A DNA stretch of 16,512 nucleotides. Source: Opitutaceae bacterium UBA4094. Lineage in GTDB: Bacteria > Verrucomicrobiota > Verrucomicrobiia > Opitutales > Opitutaceae. The stretch spans positions 3,476-19,987 of the forward strand of contig DFYA01000129.1 in the NCBI GenBank assembly GCA_002382525.1, read 5' to 3'. The number at the start of each line of letters is the position of its first letter. Position 1 is the stretch's first letter. Of this stretch, positions 1-6,694 are shown in pieces. The notes under the pieces are model-generated. The model saw only the letters and a program-made list of their open reading frames with translations, ran no database searches and had not been told where the DNA came from. A program made the position numbers and the translations under genes.

Positions 1-126
1 TTGCGCGCGGAACGCAGCGCGGCGGGTGTGGGTCGTGCGACAACCTCGGCGGTGGTCATGGGGCTTTTGCTCATCATCGTATGGGACGCGATCTTCGCGG
101 TGATGTTTAATGTCTTCGGCTGGTGA
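1..126 (+). CDS. mlaE: MlaE-family ABC transporter permease, C-terminal end (partial)
   Basis: Only the last 41 codons are in the window, in frame 1, ending with TGA at 124-126. The visible residues include GVGRATTSAVV, a short stretch typical of the C-terminal end of MlaE/YrbE permeases, followed by a hydrophobic helix (MGLLLIIVWDAIFAVMF) and a short end. In the family, MlaE is the inner-membrane permease of the phospholipid transporter that works with MlaF (ATPase) and MlaD (MCE protein). The genes for both follow directly, which supports the call. The downstream ATPase ORF can start inside this gene (ATG at 110), so the two are probably translationally coupled. The upstream part lies outside the window. 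Confidence 0.85.
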   Translation: MRAERSAAGVGRATTSAVVMGLLLIIVWDAIFAVMFNVFGW

Positions 127-937
127 ACCCGCGCACATGAACACCGCTCATCCCAACGCTCCCGCTCTCGACGTCTCCGGTTTGGAGTGCGGCTACGACG
201 GCAACGTGTTGCTCAAAGACGTCACGTTTCAGGTGAAGCGCGGAGAGATTTTCTTTGTCATCGGCGGTTCCGGTTGCGGCAAAAGCACGTTGCTGCGGCA
301 CCTCGTCGGTCTCAACGCGCCGACGGCGGGCACGGTTAAATTCTTCGACGAGTGCTTCAACACCGCGGTCGCCTGGCGCCAACGCGAGATGCTGAAACGC
401 ATCGGTGTGTTGTATCAGGGCGGCGCGTTGTGGACCTCTCTTAATCTGTTGGAAAACGTGATGTTGCCGCTCGAGGAATACACGCCGCTTAAGATGTCCG
501 AGCGGGCCGAACTCGCCTGCATGAAACTCGCGCAAGTGGGCCTTTCCGGCTACGACGGCTATTACCCGTCCGAGATCAGCGGCGGCATGCGTAAACGTGC
601 CGGCCTGGCCCGCGCGCTCGCGCTCGACCCGGCCATCGTGTTTTTCGACGAGCCGTCCGCCGGCCTCGATCCGATTACCTCGCGCAACCTCGACGAGTTG
701 ATCGTCAACCTGCGCGACCTGCTCGGCATGACCTGCGTGGTCGTCTCCCACGAACTCGCCTCGATCTTCGCCATCGCCGACCGCGTCATCATGCTCGACA
801 AACAGACGAAGGGCATCATCGCGGAAGGCGACCCGCGCGTGCTCCGCACCGATAGCAAAGACCCGCGCGTGCGCGAGTTCCTCGGCCGCGGTGAAGACGC
901 GAAGGTCACCGCGCTCCAAAAGCAGCCTTCCCCTTAA
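110..937 (+). CDS. mlaF: MlaF-like ABC transporter ATP-binding protein
   Basis: This is a 275-residue ABC ATPase when read from ATG 110; an ATG at 137 (MNTAHPN...) gives 266 residues and avoids the overlap with the permease gene. Neither start has a clear ribosome binding site. Visible motifs are Walker A GGSGCGKST (about 52-60), Q-loop LYQGGALWTSLNLLENV (about 101-117), which resembles MlaF proteins, signature ISGGMRKRAGLARA (about 156-169), Walker B IVFFDEPSAGLDP (about 176-188) and the switch His in SHE (about 214). It should sit on the cytoplasmic face of the inner membrane and energise phospholipid movement by the MlaE/MlaD complex. It lies between the permease and the MCE-domain gene, the usual order in such operons. 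The family call is strong; direction of lipid transport cannot be read from sequence. Confidence 0.93.
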   Translation: MSSAGEPAHMNTAHPNAPALDVSGLECGYDGNVLLKDVTFQVKRGEIFFVIGGSGCGKSTLLRHLVGLNAPTAGTVKFFDECFNTAVAWRQREMLKRIGVLYQGGALWTSLNLLENVMLPLEEYTPLKMSERAELACMKLAQVGLSGYDGYYPSEISGGMRKRAGLARALALDPAIVFFDEPSAGLDPITSRNLDELIVNLRDLLGMTCVVVSHELASIFAIADRVIMLDKQTKGIIAEGDPRVLRTDSKDPRVREFLGRGEDAKVTALQKQPSP

Positions 938-965
938 ACCCGCGCCGGCGTAACCCTCTTTTCCT

Positions 966-1976
966 GTGAAGACCAAAGTCAGTCCTGCCATCGTCGGTTT
1001 ATTTGTCCTGGGTGCGCTCGTCCTCGGTTTGGTCGCGTTGTTCTCGTTCGGCGGCATCAACTTTTTCTCCAAACCCGAGCGCTTCGTGGTGTATTTCGAC
1101 GAGTCGATTCACGGCCTCGATCTCGGCTCGCCCGTGAAGTTGCGTGGCGTGCGCGTCGGACGCGTGGTGGACATCGGCTTGCGCTACGTGCCCGAGACCA
1201 ACAAGTCGGTCGTCGCCGTCGCCTGCGAACTCAACCGCAACCTCATCGCCGACGAAAAGGGCGTCCTCATCGACGTGACCGAGGACGGTCAACTGCAAGG
1301 CCTCATCGACCGCGGCATGCGTGCGCAACTCGGGGTGATCGGCTTGGCGACCGGCCTCCTTTATGTGGAACTCGATTTCCAAGATCCGCTCGTTTACCCG
1401 GCGACGCCGCGCACCGATCTGGTTTCGCGTTACACCGAGATGCCCGCCGTGCCGTCTGCGATCTCCGAATTTCAGGCCAACCTCACCGAAATTCTCAACG
1501 ACGTAAAACGCATCGACTTCTCCGGCATCTCTCGCGAGCTCCACGGCCTGCTCGCCGACACGCGCAAAAAGATCAACGCGATGGACACGGCCGCGCTCGC
1601 CGCCGAGTGGACGCAAGCCGGCGCCTCGATGCGCGAACTCGCCGCCTCGCCCGAGATCAAGCAGACGTTCGTCAACCTCGCCGCCGCCTCGCAGAAGCTC
1701 GACACGATCCTCGCCGACTACTCGGAAAAAGGACCGAAAGCGGAGAATCTTGCCAAGATGATCGAAGACGCGCGCGCCACCGTGAACGCGTTTAACGCCA
1801 CCGCTGGCACCGTGCAGAAGTTTATCAACGCGCAACAAAGTCTCGGTGACGACGCGTCGCAGGCGCTCACCAAGCTCGGCGACGCCGCCGCCGCTGTGCG
1901 CGATCTCGCCGACTTCCTAGAGCGCAATCCGAGCGCGCTCCTCACCGGTCGCAAACAACCGCAGCAGAGCAAGTGA
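966..1976 (+). CDS. mlaD: MlaD/MCE-domain substrate-binding protein
   Basis: This 336-residue protein starts at GTG 966, 28 nt after the ATPase gene, with no obvious Shine-Dalgarno sequence. One N-terminal membrane helix (about residues 8-28, AIVGLFVLGALVLGLVALF) is followed by an MCE domain (about 38-138) containing GSPVKLRGVRVGRV and the GLATGLLYVEL strand. The remaining about 190 residues are Ala-rich and predicted helical, as in MCE proteins whose C-terminal helices form a tunnel or needle. MCE proteins are anchored in the inner membrane and carry lipid across the periplasm for the MlaE/MlaF transporter encoded upstream. The stop codon overlaps the GTG of the next gene, so the lipoprotein downstream is likely part of the same complex. 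Confidence 0.9.
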   Translation: MKTKVSPAIVGLFVLGALVLGLVALFSFGGINFFSKPERFVVYFDESIHGLDLGSPVKLRGVRVGRVVDIGLRYVPETNKSVVAVACELNRNLIADEKGVLIDVTEDGQLQGLIDRGMRAQLGVIGLATGLLYVELDFQDPLVYPATPRTDLVSRYTEMPAVPSAISEFQANLTEILNDVKRIDFSGISRELHGLLADTRKKINAMDTAALAAEWTQAGASMRELAASPEIKQTFVNLAAASQKLDTILADYSEKGPKAENLAKMIEDARATVNAFNATAGTVQKFINAQQSLGDDASQALTKLGDAAAAVRDLADFLERNPSALLTGRKQPQQSK

Positions 1977-2701
1977 ACCGTCAACGAACGCAATCTGCCA
2001 TGAACTCCTCTTCGCCTCATATACGGTATCCCGCCGAAGTAGCGCAGGCTTCCAGCCGGCATTCGGCACGTCGGACTGCAGGCTGGAAGCCTGCGCTACT
2101 ATCGGTCATCGGACTGCTCCTGTTGACCGGTTGTTCGCTCGTGCCGAAACCGCAAGCGGACCCGACGCGCTATTATGTGCTCACCGCCGGCTCACAGGCC
2201 GAGGCGGGTGGAGAATCCGCTTCGACCGGTTCGCTCGTCCTCGGCGTGCGCCGCGTGGAGATCGCGCCGTATCTGAACGGCAAGGACATGGTGGTGCGCG
2301 AATCGGGCAACGAGATCGCGTATCAGAATTTCGCGCGCTGGGCCGAGCCGCTCACGACGAGCATCAACCGCGCGCTGGTCGGCGGGCTGGCGCAGTCTGA
2401 CAAAGTCACGCGTGTGTATCTGCAGCCGTTCCCCTTCGACAGCCAACGCGATTACGACGTGACGGTGCGCGTGTTGCGGTGCGAAGGCGAACGCCGCGCC
2501 GACGGACAAACGGTGGCCAGCTTCTCCGCGCAAGTGGAGGTGGCGGCGGCGAAGTCCGGAGGCGCGGTCATCGTGCGCAAAGTCTTTGTGGCGCCCGAGG
2601 CACCGTGGGACGGCAAAGATTTCGGAGCGCTCGCCCGCCTGTTGAGTGAAGCCGTGCAAGCGCTCGGCGCCGATCTCGCCGCAGCGTTGCCGGCGAGGTG
2701 A
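1973..2701 (+). CDS. PqiC-like ABC-transport auxiliary lipoprotein
   Basis: The reading frame starts at GTG 1973, overlapping the MCE gene stop as GTGA (242 residues); an internal ATG at 2000 would give 233 residues. A hydrophobic segment (SVIGLLLLTG) ends in a lipobox LTGC with Cys at about 54, so this is a signal-peptidase II lipoprotein. The mature part begins near the RYYVL motif typical of the ABC_trans_aux/PqiC family and continues with IAPYLNGKDMVVR and the SINRALVGGL region. PqiC proteins are outer-membrane lipoproteins that dock MCE needles. Odd feature: the n-region of the signal peptide (VAQASSRHSARRTAGWKPAL) is encoded by an inverted-repeat element at 2038-2100. No start codon between this element and the hydrophobic core can replace the upstream ones. 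Confidence 0.85.
   Translation: MNRQRTQSAMNSSSPHIRYPAEVAQASSRHSARRTAGWKPALLSVIGLLLLTGCSLVPKPQADPTRYYVLTAGSQAEAGGESASTGSLVLGVRRVEIAPYLNGKDMVVRESGNEIAYQNFARWAEPLTTSINRALVGGLAQSDKVTRVYLQPFPFDSQRDYDVTVRVLRCEGERRADGQTVASFSAQVEVAAAKSGGAVIVRKVFVAPEAPWDGKDFGALARLLSEAVQALGADLAAALPAR
2038..2100. repeat. Inverted-repeat element inside the lipoprotein signal-peptide coding region
   Basis: Perfect 20-bp arms, AGTAGCGCAGGCTTCCAGCC at 2038-2057 and its reverse complement at 2081-2100, flank a 23-bp spacer. The element is read in frame as part of the lipoprotein gene. The right-arm sequence GGAAGCCTGCGCTAC recurs with one mismatch at 16494-16508, and TGCAGGCTGGAAG recurs inverted with one mismatch at 16469-16481, so this is a dispersed family rather than a chance palindrome. 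It resembles REP/MITE-like elements; no transposase or target-site duplication is evident. Confidence 0.85.
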
Positions 2702-2802
2702 TCGATGGGCACGCGGAGTTCTTTGGGTCCCTTCGGTCATTCGCCACCGAGATCCGCGCGCCCGTTGCCTCGCTAGTCCGCCTTCGGCCGAATCTCTGCG
2801 GA
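2702..2802. other. Convergent intergenic region
   Basis: These 101 bp separate the + strand lipoprotein gene from the stop of the - strand hypothetical gene. GCGGA and TCCGC segments could pair weakly, but there is no T-tract, so no intrinsic terminator is called. No gene is seen. Confidence 0.5.
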
Positions 2803-3759
2803 TCAAACTGCCGCGGCGGCGTCGTCGCTTGGCGGCCGCAGGTTCATGCGCGCGAGGCGGAGCGTCGCCTCCTGCATGAGGCGGGTGTAGTGCTCGACGG
2901 TCGCGAGTGCGGTGGCGTCACCCTGCTTCGCGAGCGCGGCGAATTGGGGAAGGACCTGCGTGCGAATACCCTCGGCGTCGGTCGGAGCGTATTCGAGCGG
3001 GAAGGCTGCGTGAAGGTTGGCGCCGCACGCCTCTTCGACGAGACGTCGATACGGCTCGGGCAAGGGGCGGGCGCAAAACTCTGAGTCGTCCAGCAACGCG
3101 TGCGCACGTTTGAAGCCGTCGCCGAGATCTTTGAGGAAGATCACGTTTTGAGCTTGGAAGAGATCAATGCGACCGGAGGCGCGGATTGCGAAATAGGGCG
3201 CGGAAGGAAACGCCAGCGGGAAGAGGAAATTGGGGTAGAGTTCGACTTCGTAATACTTGCGACCGACTGCGGCAACGGCGGCCCAAGAGTCGGCGTTTTC
3301 GTAGTCGACCTCCGCGATGCGCAGCCACTCGATCTTAGGTTTGTCGAGGGAGACGGTGTCGTTGGCGACGTCGACGTAGAGGTTGCCCAATTGAAGCGCG
3401 TTTTGGAAATAAACGCCTTTGAGGAGAATGAAGACCTTTTTGAGGACGACGTCCGGGCCGATCAGTTCGCGGAACTGCGGGTCGGCGATCAGGCGTTCGA
3501 CCACCTGATCGCGGATGGCACCGCAGAAGCCGAGCGGGTAATCGGCGAGGCCGGCTTCGCCTGCGGTGGCCGTCGATGCGCGGCGTTTCGCGTCACGTTT
3601 TGCGAAGAAGACGCCGTCCACCGCCGCGCGGTGGAAGTGAAGCCGCTCGACGATGGCGGCCATGTGGGGAAGGAGACGCCGAACGGTCGGCGCCTCCTGA
3701 TCGCGCCGCTCGCGCATGTCCTGCGCGCGGGCGCTTTCGATGGCGCGGACCAACGTCAC
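2803..3759 (-). CDS. Protein of unknown function
   Basis: The product is 318 residues if translation starts at GTG 3759, which overlaps the TGA of the upstream PEP-CTERM gene as GTGA. Internal ATGs at 3717 and 3663 are alternatives. I do not recognise the family. There is no signal peptide, lipobox or membrane segment. The N-terminal quarter is Arg/Ala-rich and helical; the middle (about 78-215) has a strongly non-random mix of aromatic and acidic residues (FILLKGVYFQNALQLGNLYVDV, then YYEVELYPNFLFPLAFPSAPYFAIR), suggesting a folded alpha/beta domain. The end is helical (about 285-310). Codon pattern and protein-like composition argue that it is real, against the + strand ORF at 3100-3948. 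The overlap with the exported PEP-CTERM gene suggests co-expression; no function is assigned. Confidence 0.7.
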   Translation of the reverse strand: MTLVRAIESARAQDMRERRDQEAPTVRRLLPHMAAIVERLHFHRAAVDGVFFAKRDAKRRASTATAGEAGLADYPLGFCGAIRDQVVERLIADPQFRELIGPDVVLKKVFILLKGVYFQNALQLGNLYVDVANDTVSLDKPKIEWLRIAEVDYENADSWAAVAAVGRKYYEVELYPNFLFPLAFPSAPYFAIRASGRIDLFQAQNVIFLKDLGDGFKRAHALLDDSEFCARPLPEPYRRLVEEACGANLHAAFPLEYAPTDAEGIRTQVLPQFAALAKQGDATALATVEHYTRLMQEATLRLARMNLRPPSDDAAAAV

Positions 3760-4331
3760 GAGGCCGAGCCGGCAACGTTGGCGCTGCGACGGCGGCGTTG
3801 GAAGAGGGCGCCGAGTAGTGCGCTCGCACCGACGATGGCAGCGGCGGCGGACGGTTCGGGAATCGCGCCCACCATGATGCTTGCGCCGGCTTGGGTCTCC
3901 CAGGCGCCGTTCACCGCGAGCGGAGTGTCACCGGTGAAGTCGAAGTAGACCCAGGCGGCGTAGGTGTTAGCACCGGTGATGACACTGAAACCGTAATAAC
4001 CCGTGGTGAACGTGCCGGGGATACTGTCGATATATGTGCCGGTGGTGGTGGCGCCGCCTGGAGCGAAACTGTCGCCGAAGGCGACGGTCCCATCGGAGAC
4101 GCGCGCGCCGTTTTCAGTATAGATGACGACCGAGTAGCCGTTGGAATAGACGTAGAAGTCGTTGAACGAGTCGCCATCAATGTCGAAGTGCACACCGCCC
4201 GGCGTCGAGTAGGGGAGCTCTACGTTGCTGAATGCCGCAGCTTGGATGGCAGGCTCTGGAACGGCCTGCAGGACGGCGGGGGCGGCTGCGAAAGCGGCGA
4301 GGGCGGCGAGGGATCCGATGGAGTTTTTCAT
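3756..4331 (-). CDS. PEP-CTERM sorting-domain exported protein
   Basis: I chose ATG 4331 (191 residues), because the protein then begins MKNSIGSLAALAAFAAAPAV, a good Sec signal peptide; the longer frame to 4445 would add a basic, Pro-rich stretch overlapping the dapL terminator. The body (about 25-150) is rich in Gly, Thr, Tyr and Asp (for example FDIDGDSFNDFYVYSNGY, then AAWVYFDFTGDTP), consistent with a beta-rich secreted domain. The C-terminus has the tripartite sorting signal: a PEP motif (AIPEPS), a hydrophobic helix (AAAAIVGASALLGALF) and an RRRR cluster. Such proteins are exported, processed by an exosortase and usually linked to exopolysaccharide. The nine residues after RRRR (SANVAGSAS) are a longer tail than usual. 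The gene overlaps the next one by 4 nt. Confidence 0.88.
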   Translation of the reverse strand: MKNSIGSLAALAAFAAAPAVLQAVPEPAIQAAAFSNVELPYSTPGGVHFDIDGDSFNDFYVYSNGYSVVIYTENGARVSDGTVAFGDSFAPGGATTTGTYIDSIPGTFTTGYYGFSVITGANTYAAWVYFDFTGDTPLAVNGAWETQAGASIMVGAIPEPSAAAAIVGASALLGALFQRRRRSANVAGSAS

Positions 4332-4371
4332 GGGTTGAAGCCGAGGTTGGAGGAGCGGACGCATTGGTTTA

Positions 4372-4389
4372 ACGTCCAGCGCTGGACGT
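4372..4389. promoter_or_regulatory. Perfect 18-bp palindrome upstream of the PEP-CTERM gene
   Basis: ACGTCCAGCGCTGGACGT is its own reverse complement and lies about 40 bp upstream of the PEP-CTERM start. On the - strand it fills a 17-bp gap between TTGTTT and TTAAAC, which could serve as weak -35 and -10 hexamers. It may be an operator for a dimeric regulator. The promoter reading is tentative because the -10 matches the consensus poorly. Confidence 0.4.
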
Positions 4390-4442
4390 AAACAAGTTGT
4401 AAAGACTGGGGTGTATCTCGGCGGCCTTCTAGGCGGTGTTCG

Positions 4443-4475
4443 CAAAAAAGCCCCGCCGGAACAGGACGGGGCTTG
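4443..4475 (-). terminator. Rho-independent terminator of dapL
   Basis: Read on the - strand, an 8-bp GC-rich stem (AAGCCCCG paired with CGGGGCTT; + strand 4448-4455 with 4467-4474) with an 11-nt loop is followed by a run of T residues (A-run 4444-4449 on the + strand). It starts about 38 nt after the dapL stop codon, as expected for an intrinsic terminator. Confidence 0.85.
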
Positions 4476-4512
4476 AGGGAAAGGCGGCGGGACGCCGCGT
4501 CTACTTTGGCGG

Positions 4513-5742
4513 TTACTTCTTCAGCGCGGTGGCGATGCGGGCGAGGGCCTTTTCGACGTTCTCGCGGCTGTTGAAGGCGCTGATGCGCACGTGGCCTTCG
4601 CCGCACTTGCCGAAGCCGGCGCCGGGCGTGCACACGACCTGGGCTTCGTTGAGAAGCTTGTCGAAGAACGCCCACGAATCCGTGCCGGTGTTGATCCAGA
4701 TGTAGGGCGCGTTGTCGCCGCCAATGCAGCTGTAGCCGAGGTCGGTCATCGCCTTGCGGATGAGCGCGGCGTTGGCGAGGTAGTAGGCGACCTGCGCCTT
4801 CACCTGGGCCTTGCCGGCGTCGGTGTAGATCGCGGCGGCGGCCTTTTGCACGGGGTAGGACACGCCGTTGAACTTGGTCGTGTGGCGGCGGTTCCAGAGC
4901 GCGTGGACCGGGTGGGCGTTTCCGGCGGTGTCGAAGGCTTGTAGTTTTTTCGGCACTACGGTGTAGGCGCAACGCGTGCCGGTGAAGCCGGCGGTCTTGG
5001 AGAAGCTGCGGAATTCGATGGCGACTTCGTCGGCGCCCGGGATCTCGTAGATGGAGTGGGGGATCGCCGGGTCGGTGATGAACGCCTCGTAGGCCGAGTC
5101 GAAGAGGATGATCGCCTTGTTGGCCTTGGCGTAGGCGACCCAGTCGGCGAGTTGCGCCTTGGTGGCGACGGCGCCCGTCGGGTTGTTGGGGAAGCAGAGA
5201 TAGATCAGGTCCGTGGCGGCCGACGGGATGGCGGGCACGTAGCCGTTGGCCGGGGTGGAATCGAGGTAGGTGATGCCGGCGTAGCGGCCGTCGATGTTGG
5301 TCCCGGTGCGGCCCGCCATGACGTTGGTGTCGACATAAACCGGATACACGGGATCGGGGATTGCGAGCTTCAGGCCCTCGGTCGCGAAGATCTCCTGGAT
5401 GTTGCCGCAGTCGCACTTGGAGCCGTCGGAAACGAAGATCTCGTCGGCGGCGATCGGGCAGCCGCGGGCGGCGTAGTCGTGTTGCGCGATGGCTTCGCGG
5501 AGGAACGCGTAACCCTGCTCGGGGCCGTAGCCCTTGAACGTGGCGCGGTTGGACATCTCGTCTACGCCGGCGTGGAAGGCTTCGATGCAAGCGGGCGGCA
5601 ACGGCTCGGTGACGTCGCCGATGCCGAGGCGGATGACGGGCTTGTCGGGGTGGGCAGCGGTGTAGGCCGTCACGCGCTTGGCGATATCGGAAAACAGGTA
5701 GGAAGCCTTGAGCTTAAGGAAGTTCTCGTTGATGCGGATCAT
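4513..5742 (-). CDS. dapL: LL-diaminopimelate aminotransferase
   Basis: This 409-residue fold-type I PLP aminotransferase has the DapL length and start (MIRINENFLKLKASYLFSDI). DapL converts tetrahydrodipicolinate directly to LL-diaminopimelate using glutamate, bypassing the DapD/DapC/DapE steps of lysine and peptidoglycan synthesis. Visible family motifs: RLGIGDVTEPLPP (about 38-50), KGYGPEQGY (about 70-78), SDGSKCDCGNIQ (about 105-116), CFPNNPTG (183-190), DSAYEAFI (215-222), the PLP lysine in SFSKTAGFTGTR (Lys249) and the C-terminal HVRISAFNSREN with the substrate-carboxylate Arg. DapL is common in Verrucomicrobia, plants, Chlamydiae and some anaerobes, which fits the proposed host. The gene is monocistronic, with a strong terminator downstream and panC divergent upstream. 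Confidence 0.96.
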   Translation of the reverse strand: MIRINENFLKLKASYLFSDIAKRVTAYTAAHPDKPVIRLGIGDVTEPLPPACIEAFHAGVDEMSNRATFKGYGPEQGYAFLREAIAQHDYAARGCPIAADEIFVSDGSKCDCGNIQEIFATEGLKLAIPDPVYPVYVDTNVMAGRTGTNIDGRYAGITYLDSTPANGYVPAIPSAATDLIYLCFPNNPTGAVATKAQLADWVAYAKANKAIILFDSAYEAFITDPAIPHSIYEIPGADEVAIEFRSFSKTAGFTGTRCAYTVVPKKLQAFDTAGNAHPVHALWNRRHTTKFNGVSYPVQKAAAAIYTDAGKAQVKAQVAYYLANAALIRKAMTDLGYSCIGGDNAPYIWINTGTDSWAFFDKLLNEAQVVCTPGAGFGKCGEGHVRISAFNSRENVEKALARIATALKK

Positions 5743-5782
5743 GGTAACGGTTGTTTGAAAATACGGCCGAATGGGCGAAAAA

Positions 5783-5816
5783 CTTGAATAAGCTGGGCGG
5801 CGAAGCTTTGTTCAAG
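5783..5816. promoter_or_regulatory. Inverted repeat between divergent dapL and panC
   Basis: The arms CTTGAA-T-AAGCT (5783-5794) and AGCTT-TG-TTCAAG (5804-5816) are complementary apart from a one-base bulge. They lie in the 106-bp divergent intergenic region, 32 bp before the panC start. This could be an operator or a leader hairpin of panC. I see no convincing sigma-70 promoter hexamers in this short region. Confidence 0.35.
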
Positions 5817-5848
5817 CCTCGCGTTTCCCCCGCGCGACCCTCCGCCTC

Positions 5849-6694
5849 ATGCAAACCATCACGTCCGTTTCCCAGATGCAGTCGCTGTCCGAGCAACTGC
5901 GCATGCAAGGCCAACGCATCGGCCTGGTGCCCACGATGGGCGCCTTGCACGAGGGGCATCTGAGCCTCGTTAAAATCGCTTCGGCGAGCGCGGATGTCGT
6001 GGTGGTTTCGATTTTTGTGAACCCCACGCAGTTCGGTCCGAGCGAGGATTACACGAAGTATCCGCGCCCGCTGGAGGCCGACTTGGCAGCCTGTGAAGCG
6101 GCCGGTGTGGACTACGTTTTCGCGCCCGAAGTCGCCGACATGTATCCGAAAGGTTATTCGACGTTCGTGCTGGAGGAACACATCGCGAAGCCGCTCGAAG
6201 GCGCGTCGCGTCCGGCGCATTTTCGCGGCGTGACGACGGTCGTTGCGAAGTTGTTCAACATCGTGCGGCCCCACTTTTCGGTGTTTGGCCAAAAGGACGC
6301 GCAGCAGGTCGCGGTGATTCACAAGATGGTCGCCGATCTGAATTTCAACGTGGAGATCGTCGTTGCGCCGACGCTCCGCGAGGCCGACGGCTTGGCGATG
6401 AGTTCGCGCAACCGTTACCTGACCAACACGCAACGCGTCGAAGCGCTGGTCATCAGCCGGGCATTGCGCAAGGCCACCGATATGGTCGCCGCCGGCGAGC
6501 GCCGCGTGGATCGCCTGATCGCCGAAGCGACGCACCTGATCGGCGAGCACCGCCGCGTGCGCGTGATCTACGTGTCGATCGTCGATCCGCTCACGATGGA
6601 AGCCATCAAGGGTGAGATCACCTCGGGCAACGCGGTCATGACGATCGCGGTGTGGGTGGACGAAGTGCGGTTGATCGACAACGAACTCCTGTGA
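5849..6694 (+). CDS. panC: Pantothenate synthetase (pantoate--beta-alanine ligase)
   Basis: The product is 281 residues, the normal size for PanC, and starts at ATG 5849. It joins pantoate and beta-alanine with ATP, via a pantoyl-adenylate, to form pantothenate, the precursor of CoA. Motifs: PTMGALHEGH (28-37), holding the HIGH-like ATP-binding signature; FVNPTQFGPSEDYTKYPR (56-73), which binds substrate; FGQKDAQQ (147-154); and EADGLAMSSRNRYL (178-191), holding the KMSKS-like loop. The stop overlaps the likely GTG start of nadB (GTGA at 6691-6694), so the two cofactor-synthesis genes appear translationally coupled. No panB or panD is in the window. Confidence 0.96.
   Translation: MQTITSVSQMQSLSEQLRMQGQRIGLVPTMGALHEGHLSLVKIASASADVVVVSIFVNPTQFGPSEDYTKYPRPLEADLAACEAAGVDYVFAPEVADMYPKGYSTFVLEEHIAKPLEGASRPAHFRGVTTVVAKLFNIVRPHFSVFGQKDAQQVAVIHKMVADLNFNVEIVVAPTLREADGLAMSSRNRYLTNTQRVEALVISRALRKATDMVAAGERRVDRLIAEATHLIGEHRRVRVIYVSIVDPLTMEAIKGEITSGNAVMTIAVWVDEVRLIDNELL

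Noticed and set aside
3100..3948. A 282-codon open frame on the + strand opposite the unknown gene and the PEP-CTERM gene.
   Set aside because: Acidic, Val/Gly-rich composition typical of an antisense frame; it crosses the boundary between two - strand genes, one of which has a clear signal peptide and PEP-CTERM tail.
4332..4445. Longer N-terminus for the PEP-CTERM protein.
   Set aside because: It would place a basic, Pro-rich stretch before an otherwise good signal peptide and would overlap the dapL terminator and the palindrome.
4328..5590. A 420-codon Arg/His/Pro-rich frame on the - strand overlapping dapL.
   Set aside because: It is an alternative frame of dapL on the same strand with biased composition; dapL has all family motifs.
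6652..6690. Longer N-terminus for nadB.
   Set aside because: The added residues lie within panC and precede the FAD-binding motif by more than the family needs; the GTG at 6691 with a GTGA overlap fits better.
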